A DNA stretch of 64,000 bases from Nematostella vectensis (taxonomy: Eukaryota > Cnidaria > Anthozoa > Actiniaria > Edwardsiidae), in the NCBI RefSeq assembly GCF_932526225.1, contig NC_064040.1:3162181-3226180 (forward strand). Reading direction: 5' to 3'. Positions 53,901-64,000 of this stretch are shown here, in pieces. The translations under genes were made by a program, and so were the position numbers. Numbering within the stretch: the first letter of the stretch is position 1; each line of letters starts with the position of its first letter. The notes beneath the pieces are model-generated. The model was given only the letters and a program-made list of their open reading frames with translations, was not told the DNA's origin and ran no database searches.

Positions 53901-56708
53901 CTATGCTAATCTAAGTCAGCAAACATCACACCTACGCTACTTGAGCGACCAGTTCTTTCCCCTTCCGTTCAATAACTTTCGATTACAAGTTACATATTTG
54001 TTCCTCCAAAGTTACCTTATGACCTTTCCTACCAACTCCCTTAGTTTCATAGCAAAGGACATTCGTTTTGTATCCTTAAATTCTTTTCAGAGCTTTCCTT
54101 TGTTATCGCTAATTTTGCCGACAGTTAATGATATCTGATGTAACTGTTTGCATTGTCAAGTACCGTCCAATCACCGCGCTCTGCACACGTGGTCAGTGCT
54201 TGTCAATCAAACGTACTACTTGTTTTACTACAAATAGGACCGCATTGTAATTCCTCATTACTCTTCATACCACTGACTTAGAATAAAGGTACGACTCCGG
54301 TCTACAGAAGTCCTCCCGTCGAATCATTACATATCTCAACCTGGTAGTCAAATGATTATTTAACTTCAGGAAACAAATCTGCAAATTTTAGCGGATATTT
54401 TTTAGTCTTTGAATTGTTTTTGCATTGTGCGCGCGCGCTGCTTTTGAAACGATATTTGAAAAAAAACGATATTTTCTTTTTTCGCATACAATTCTCGACT
54501 TTAAATTATTCTTCGCTTCATTTAAAGTAGCATTGCAATAGAAAACAATTCGCCAATATTTTGTGGTATTGCCGTCTCCGAATTTTAACGGATTTAAGGA
54601 AATTACGTTGTTTCAGATTTTCCCGCCAAAACTTGGAATTATTCACTCGATGACATGACGGAAAAACATGACGTGACGCTTCAAATAAGCCCATTTCACA
54701 TCGAATAAGGCGGAGAATTTCTCTGAGTACTTAGTAACTTATAGAAAACAAAATATCAAGTGCGACCTTGTTTTAATTGATGCGACTTTTTGTAAAGTGT
54801 CATTGAAATTAGAGCTTTTTTAAAGATCTGTAGAAAATTCAGATTCCAATCAAATTCGATTCCCTTTTCAGAATTTGAAAGTCTATCTATGCTTTGTTTT
54901 GGCTAGATTGATATAAGCGAAAGGTTATCTATGCTTTGTTTTGGCTAGATTGATATAAGCGAAAGGTTATCTATGCTTTGTTTTGGCTAGATTGATATAA
55001 GCGAAAGGTTATCTATGCTTTGTTTTGGCTAGATTGATATAAGCGAAAGGCTATCTATGCTTTGTTTTGGCTAGATTGATATAAGCGAAAGGTTATCTAT
55101 GCTTTGTTTTGGCTAGATTGATATAAGCGAAAGGTTATCTATGCTTTGTTTTGGCTAGATTGATATAAGCGAAAGTCTATCTATGCTTTGTTTTGGCTAG
55201 ATTGATATAAGCGAAAGGTTATCTATGCTTTGTTTTGGCTAGATTGATATAAGCGAAAGTCTATCTATGCTTTGTTTTGGCTAGATTGATATAAGCGAAA
55301 GGTTATCTATGCTTTGTTTTGGCTAGATTGATATAAGCGAAAGGTTATCTATGCTTTGTTTTGGCTAGATTGATATAAGCGAAAGGTTATCTATGCTTTG
55401 TTTTGGCTAGATTGATATAAGCGAAAGGTTATCTATGCTTTGTTTTGGCTAGATTGATATAAGCGAAAGGTTATCTATGCTTTGTTTTGGCTAGATTGAT
55501 ATAAGCGAAAGGTTATCTATGCTTTGTTTTGGCTAGATTGATATAAGCGAAAGGTTATCTATGCTTTGTTTTGGCTAGATTGATATAAGCGAAAGGTTAT
55601 CTATGCTTTGTTTTGGCTAGATTGATATAAGCGAAAGGTTATCTATGCTTTGTTTTGGCTAGATTGATATAAGCGAAAGGTTATCTATGCTTTGTTTTGG
55701 CTAGATTGATATAAGCGAAAGTCTATCTATGCTTTGTTTTGGCTAGATTGATATAAGCGAAAGGTTTTATGAACTGTAAGAGCCCTTGTCATAAACACCT
55801 TTGTAATTGTTTTACATTCAAACATTTTTTTCATTCCAAATTGCAACACAAATTATTTTAGACATTTTCGAAATTCCATCTAAAAGCTTTATACTTATTT
55901 TACCTCATTAAATCGAAAATATTGCAAAGCTCTATATATTGCAAAGCTCCAACTCAACCAATATAAATGCATGCCATTCACACTTGGTATTTTGCTTGGG
56001 TGGCAAAATGGCTAGGATATCAGAGACTAGTCAACAAAGGTGAATATGTTGGGCAAGATACTGGTGTCGGTAAGATACAGGGCCACGTACAGCCAACCCC
56101 ATGCCCAGAATGGTTCTCTTATATAGTCTGCTAACCAGCTCTCATGATATTAGGTTACCTCCAAGATCACACACTTGGTTGAAGGCGCTCAGGTCGAAAG
56201 CAGAGAGCAGTGGCGGCCCCTCAATGCTTGTCAGGTGGTCGAAGCCCTGCTGGAAGATCATCAGATCTTCTTTTGAGTGGTAAAAATGATCCCACGTCTT
56301 CCCGAGAGCCTTCTCGTTCTTGATGGCGCATATGAAATTAGTCGAATTCAAGTAAGATTGTTGCATCATGACAAACTTGACAAATCCGGTAATCGAACTA
56401 CTACTTGCGGACACAAGGAAGCGATCAGCTGTCGGAGTGTTCTCGTAGAGATTTGGTACCACTGAGGTGTTTTTCTGGAGTAGTCCAAGGGTAACTAGAG
56501 TGTCCATGAGTATAGTTAAGCCTCGCAACTCGCTTGCTGCAGGTAGCTGCTCTATTAATGCGGATGACGACTTGGGTTGTTCGTGGAGCGAGTCGAAGAT
56601 TTTCAGCTCACAAGCGGTGAACAAAGCTTGTGGAGCGGCGAAACCGAAAAGAATTTGATCGAAGAAAGCTCCAGATATTTGAGGATGCTGAGCGGTTGAC
56701 TCAGCCAT
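50958..56708 (-). CDS. ASMT-like (hydroxyindole / acetylserotonin) O-methyltransferase
   Basis: Exons (transcript order): 56159-56708, 51486-51761, 50958-51181, all in phase, giving 349 residues plus TAA. The N-terminal half is the dimerisation/winged-helix domain (MAESTAQHPQISGAFFDQIL onward, with PQALFTACELKIFDSL). The catalytic half has the SAM-binding loop VCDLGGATGRLAYE, spanning the first splice junction, then MKMTVFDLPQVIESA, LISGDFF and the family's catalytic RNIVHDWGDD, then GGGILLGEMLMPED. Length and motif order match animal ASMT and plant-type small-molecule O-methyltransferases. The substrate is unknown: in vertebrates ASMT makes melatonin from N-acetylserotonin, but cnidarian paralogues are many. 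The 4.4-kb first intron has two large minisatellites, one built from the exon 2 acceptor. Confidence 0.9.
51740..52345 (-). repeat. 52-bp minisatellite built on the ASMT exon 2 acceptor, about 11.5 copies
   Basis: The unit, read on the coding strand, is the end of intron 1, the acceptor and the first exon bases (GTGCCACAGGCCGGCTTGC). At the real acceptor the + strand reads CACCTGATAG. In the next ten copies the same place reads CACGTGATAG, so the coding-strand AG is lost. The outermost, partial copy (about 52330) again reads CACCTG. Copies are spaced exactly 52 bp. Confidence 0.93.
52346..54864. other. First half of ASMT intron 1; no gene recognised
   Basis: AT-rich sequence with a short GATGAT tract at about 52485-52555. 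Short ORFs at 53604-53801 and 53941-54138 look like chance. Nothing with clear termini was seen. The region 52550-53420 has the feel of old transposon DNA, but no ends could be defined. Confidence 0.5.
54865..55768. repeat. 42-bp minisatellite, about 21 copies
   Basis: Unit GGTTATCTATGCTTTGTTTT then GGCTAGATTGATATAAGCGA plus AA, almost perfectly conserved. A few units start AGTCTATC or GGCTATC instead. It lies in the first intron of the ASMT-like gene. The low divergence suggests recent or ongoing homogenisation. Confidence 0.96.
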
Positions 56709-56759
56709 GTTCTTGTTTTTTGTTTTTGTTTTTTTACACAGAACGCTCTAGTGACCCGC

Positions 56760-57142
56760 CTTTGTTGAAACAGCTGCTCAGGTCTGTTATATTTACATTC
56801 TTGTTAATATACTTCTTTGTTATTGTTATGCAGAGAGCATCCAGTCTCTTGTGCAACCGTTTTCACAAAATATTAGGGTGATTAGATTCTCATCGCTTCG
56901 TTGATCAACAACTAATGGAGTCCAAAAGCACGTTGGCCCTATTACAATGATGATGTTGAAACAGCTGCTCAGGTCTGTTATATCTACATTCCTGTTAATA
57001 TACTTCTTTGTTATTGTTATGCAGAGAGCATCCAGTCTCTTGTGCAACCGTCTATACAAAATATTAGGGTGATTAGATTCTCATCGCTTCGTTGATCAAC
57101 TACTAATAGGTGCCCAAAAGCACGTTGGCCCTATTACAATGA
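56760..57142. repeat. 190-bp tandem duplication upstream of the ASMT-like gene
   Basis: Two copies, 56760-56950 and 56952-57142, starting TTGAAACAGCTGCTCAGGTC and ending CACGTTGGCCCTATTACAAT, over 90% alike. It lies immediately 5' of the ATG at 56708 and so covers the likely promoter. Each copy has CAGCTG and CACGTTG boxes. Confidence 0.9.
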
Positions 57143-57364
57143 GGATTCACATTAATCGCTTGGCAATTTATTTTCTAATTGATTCAAAGAAAGTAAACTG
57201 CATCATAATATATACCCATTCGTCAATCTCTTTGTTATTAACTATTCAAGATAAAACTAAAGTTGACAATGTCAATTAACAAAGTCAATGAACAACGCTC
57301 AAAACCAATGTCCGTTTGTTTAGATTTGTACAAGCAAATCCGCAACCAAAATGTCACCGTGTGT

Positions 57365-58571
57365 TCAAGAGCCCAGGGTTAGAATAAGTCCCTCCAAGAG
57401 ACCATGATGTAAGAGATCCCCCGTATTAGGGTATATTCCAATGATGACGTCCGTGAAAGCCATTTTTAGAATACTCCTCTGATTGGTTAGCGCTCACGTT
57501 TCCTAGCAACATGAGTCTTACGCACGATCACATCTTGAGCAATGTGAACCGGCAAAGGCTGTTTTGGAAATACCTTTTTTTACGTACGTAAGTACGCTGG
57601 ATCCAATCGACCGTTTCTGGGACATTGAAATGCATAGAAAGCGTGATTTTAGGCTCTGGGATAAACTACCCTAGTAAACGTTTTCACTGCTGATCCGAAA
57701 ATTAAGTTATAAAACAACAATCAATCATAAATCTGTGTTTACAAAACACAATTCTCTTCCAATTCCCTTTTAATGAAAAAGATACATCCAGAATTATTAA
57801 AATACATTATATTCACAACGATATTGTGGTTATTAAGACAGGTATTTCACAAATAAAAGATTTCAAGTCTTTATAATGAAGTAAATCTTATTACAGTGAC
57901 AAGGGTTTCTTGAATGACATGATTTCTGAACATTTGCGTGAAGAATTGAAGTTCATTCCTCTAAAAATATTGTAAATCAAAGAAAAATAAAGGCCTTCTT
58001 GTATTAAAATACATAACATAGACTCTGAGAATGCCTAGGTATTCTATCTCACCGTATTGCAGAGAAAAAGAACTTTTTAGGAGTCAGCACGATGCATCTT
58101 GAATGAGATCCAAATTCACCGTCTCCCCGACGTCTTCCCGTTCAATTATTGATATAACATTTAGATAACTGAACATTAGATAACTTAACAAATACCAGGA
58201 TGCCACCCCATGAGTAGCATTGTGATCATGAGCCTTGAAGAGCAGCTAAAAGGATAAGAACAGGTAGCGAACGAAGTAAAGAAGTGCAGAGGGAAAAAAT
58301 TTGTTGTGAAATTGTACTAGCATGTGGTGCCCATAACCAAATATGGCGCGACGAACCATATTTGGATTCTATGATTGACAAGCTCGCGCAATCTAAAAAT
58401 AGCTTTCATGGACGACATCATGGGACCACGGGGATTCGTTCTCTTATATCATGGTCTCTTGGTCCCTCGTGATCCTTCAGGAAAATAAAATATAATTTGA
58501 AGTTATGTTTTGACAGTTTTCTCAATAAAGCTACTGTAGTTTCATTACGAGGGACTTATTCTAATCCTGGT
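57365..58571. mobile_element. Non-autonomous DNA element with CCAGGGTTAGAATAAGTCCC ends
   Basis: Left end CCAGGGTTAGAATAAGTCCC and right end GGGACTTATTCTAATCCTGG are inverted. Inside the left end CCAAGAGACCATGATGTAAG pairs with CTTATATCATGGTCTCTTGG near 58450, but on the right about 85 bp separate the two blocks, so that arm has an insertion. No transposase ORF. Family not identified. It lies between the ASMT-like gene and the discoidin gene. Confidence 0.6.
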
Positions 58572-59103
58572 CCGCCTGTGCTTTTATTGTCATTACCATT
58601 AAAAATTGGAACACAAATTATTTGAAGAAATTTGAAATTAGCCATCTAAAACAAAGTTTTATACGTTATTTTGATTGAAATTAAATTGCAATACCTTTCC
58701 CAAAATCAGCCGTAGAAAATAGATGCTTTTTCGCACTTTGTATCTTGTTAGGACGATAAAACAGACGGCTGGCAGGCTCTTTCGGTGATCCTCTGCTAAC
58801 AGAGGTATCGCGGTTCGCTAGCCGGCTGATCAGCTTGGGTGACAAAAAAAGGGGGGGTTGGTCCCATAACCTTGCATTCTTCTTTTTGTTCTTTTTATTT
58901 GTTTCAGGTGCTTACAATCACAAAAAAGTGCAATAGTACCCACTACACATTCATTGTAAGCAGTGCTTAGTTTTTATAATCAAAAAAAGCAAATGTAGAT
59001 GTAAGTAGATGCTCATTTTGCCCAGCTAAGACTAAGCCCCTGTACTTCAAATTAGCTCCCCTTTGAGCAGATGCAAGACGCTTAGCCTAAATAAACTACT
59101 CAT
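58572..59103. other. Intergenic stretch, nothing recognised
   Basis: AT-rich sequence with an AAAAAAAGGGGGGG run at about 58843. No coding or structured feature was found. Confidence 0.5.
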
Positions 59104-59109
59104 TTTATT
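59104..59109 (-). terminator. Possible poly(A) signal of the discoidin gene
   Basis: TTTATT on the + strand (AATAAA on the coding strand) about 255 bases after the stop at 59365. It is the first such signal seen downstream. Confidence 0.35.
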
Positions 59110-59364
59110 ATTGAGCAGGCTTCAAGGTTCTTAATGAAATCAGTTCTTATATAGATAAAATGTAACTGTCTATGGTGGTTTAAGGTCACTCTCTTTGGGT
59201 GTGTGTACGATAAGGCTAATGCTACTAGACTGCAAATTCGTCTTGAAGGGATAAACGTCATTTTAAGGCTCGCAGCCGTAGAGTTCCGCCCTCATATCAG
59301 GTGCAATTGCTTAAGGCTAATGCTACTAGACTGCAAATTCTTCTTTAAGGGGATATACGGCATT

Positions 59365-62812
<3,448 letters not shown>

Positions 62813-63414
62813 CTGAGAATAATAGACAATTATATGCCTATCTAGGGGAGCACAATATACTCTGTCAAACTTAATCAGGTTTTCGCTCAGGTCATTCCAC
62901 AATCACAGCTTTACTGGAGGAAACTGACTTCTGGGCATACAATATAGATGATGGAAAAATCAAAAGTTATAGACAATTTTCTTTAATTTGCTCTGAAAAT
63001 AATAGACAACAGCATATCATATTATTGTTAGCTGTGCGTGATGTATCAAACACTTGAATGCATCATCGACCATACACATCAGATTACCTCCAATAATTTT
63101 GTAAATAGAAAAAGGCTACAATAAAGTGTTGAATAACGTTTTAAAAGAACACGATCCCATTAAACATTACATCAGAAATCATTGTCAGGCGCGTTTCACA
63201 AGGGGTGGTCGCCGAATGAGTGTGGCATTATGGATTCCAGGGCACGTTTGAGGCCGATCTCGTCATTCCTATTCTAGTAGAGAGCGTACGCGAAGCATTT
63301 CTCGCGGTACGCGATGACGGAATCTGATAATAATTTGTTTTTGCCGAAGGAAGAGGTATAAAAATAAAAAGTTAGAAAGATGGGGTGTACGCCTTCGCCC
63401 AGCTCCGCCTAAAG
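62813..63414. other. Region upstream of the EGF exon, nothing assigned
   Basis: Contains two CTCTGA(G/A)AATAATAGACAA pieces (about 62811 and 62992), another duplicate of the EGF exon acceptor region, of which only the first touches the exon. No earlier exon could be placed. Confidence 0.45.
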
Positions 63415-64000
63415 CTACAGGATGCCATCAGTACCACGCTTACCAGATGTTTGGCGAACACGGAAAATAGTAGTGCTGTCCTCGTCACCAAGGTTCTCGG
63501 CTCGCTGGTAGATCTTAACCGCCGCTGAGGCCTCCATCGACTTAGAGCTGCCCGCGTGTTTTTTTACGGCAGTCGTCGTGGTCCCTTGTGTCCCTGACCT
63601 CTCGGCGTGCTCACACACCCGGCAAGCAAGGTTTGTTACCTCGTAATCACACACCCGGCAAGCAAGGTTTGTTACCTCGTAATCACACACCCGGCAAGCA
63701 AGGTTTGTTACCTCGTAATCACAAACCCGACAAGCAAGGTTTGTTACCTCGTAATCACACACCCGGCAAGCAAGGTTTGTTACCTCGTAATCACACACCC
63801 GACAAGCAAGGTTTGTTACCTCGTAATCACACACCCGGCAAGCAAGGTTTGTTACCTCGTAATCACAAACCCGGCAAGCAAGGTTTGTTACCTCGTAATC
63901 ACAAACCCGGCAAGCAAGGTTTGTTACCTCGTAATCACACACCCGGCAAGCAAGGTTTGTTACCTCGTAATCACACACCCGGCAAGCAAGGTTTGTTACC
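63415..64000 (-). pseudogene. Transposase-like fragment (possible Mutator-type) with 36-bp coding minisatellite
   Basis: An open frame enters from the right edge and stops at 63415-63417. Ten or more tandem 12-residue units (CRVCDYEVTNLA) are followed by a unique end: CRVCEHAERSGTQG, KKHAGSSKSMEASAAVKIYQ, then NLGDEDSTTIFRVRQ. The Gly-Ser-Ser-x-x-Met-Glu piece followed by Asp-x-Asp-Ser/Ala-Thr recalls the catalytic region of cnidarian Mutator-like transposases, here with the spacer between the two parts shortened. The Cys-Arg-Val-Cys unit may be an expanded zinc-knuckle. It may instead be a live host gene whose coding repeat varies. The assignment is tentative. Confidence 0.42.
63608..64000. 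repeat. 36-bp minisatellite at the right edge, at least ten copies
   Basis: Unit CACACCCGGCAAGCAAGG then TTTGTTACCTCGTAATCA, near-perfect, continuing past the window end. Because 36 is a multiple of three, the reverse-strand frame stays open. Confidence 0.96.

Overview
This window is animal genomic DNA. The genes are split into many short GT-AG exons, the introns are full of minisatellites, and there are MITEs, a LINE scrap and one long decayed Polinton. The gene content fits an anthozoan cnidarian, such as a sea anemone like Nematostella: an ROD/KNTC1 kinetochore gene, an acetylserotonin O-methyltransferase-like gene, an EGF plus discoidin-domain gene and a Polinton of the metazoan type. The taxon is an inference; no species was identified.

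Layout. 1-4480 is repeat-rich sequence with a dead LINE endonuclease fragment. 4746-40524 (+) holds the 3' part of KNTC1 (Rough deal, ROD), the large subunit of the RZZ (ROD-Zwilch-ZW10) spindle-checkpoint complex. I place 45 exons. They join in one frame for exactly 1545 codons including the stop, and one intron is GC-AG. The N-terminal part of the protein lies off the left edge. 40969-50893 is a Polinton/Maverick with about 600-bp terminal inverted repeats. It carries a broken protein-primed DNA polymerase, a zinc-ribbon ORF, an adenain-type cysteine protease, core-like ORFs, a broken major capsid gene, a collagen-like fibre-type gene, a VLTF3-like late transcription factor with an internal stop, and unknown ORFs. 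No integrase or packaging ATPase was found. 50958-56708 (-) is a complete three-exon ASMT-like methyltransferase gene whose 3' end almost touches the Polinton. 59365-62812 (-) is the 3' part of a secreted or surface EGF plus F5/8C (discoidin) protein, with a second GC-AG intron. The right edge is a transposase-like fragment containing a 36-bp coding minisatellite.

The most unusual feature is how the minisatellites sit against the exons. In at least eight places the duplicated or amplified unit contains the splice site of the neighbouring exon, often with exon bases. Examples are about 41 in-frame copies of the exon 40 donor, about 110 copies of the exon 43 donor, six copies of the exon 1 acceptor, and an 11-copy ASMT acceptor array. 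In ten of those eleven tandem ASMT copies the acceptor AG is destroyed by the same base change, which also creates a CACGTG E-box in each. In the Polinton, a shared TATA-rich motif lies directly at several start codons, and both ends can fold into hairpins.

All coordinates come from reading the sequence by eye. Protein family assignments rest on recalled family features and were not searched.
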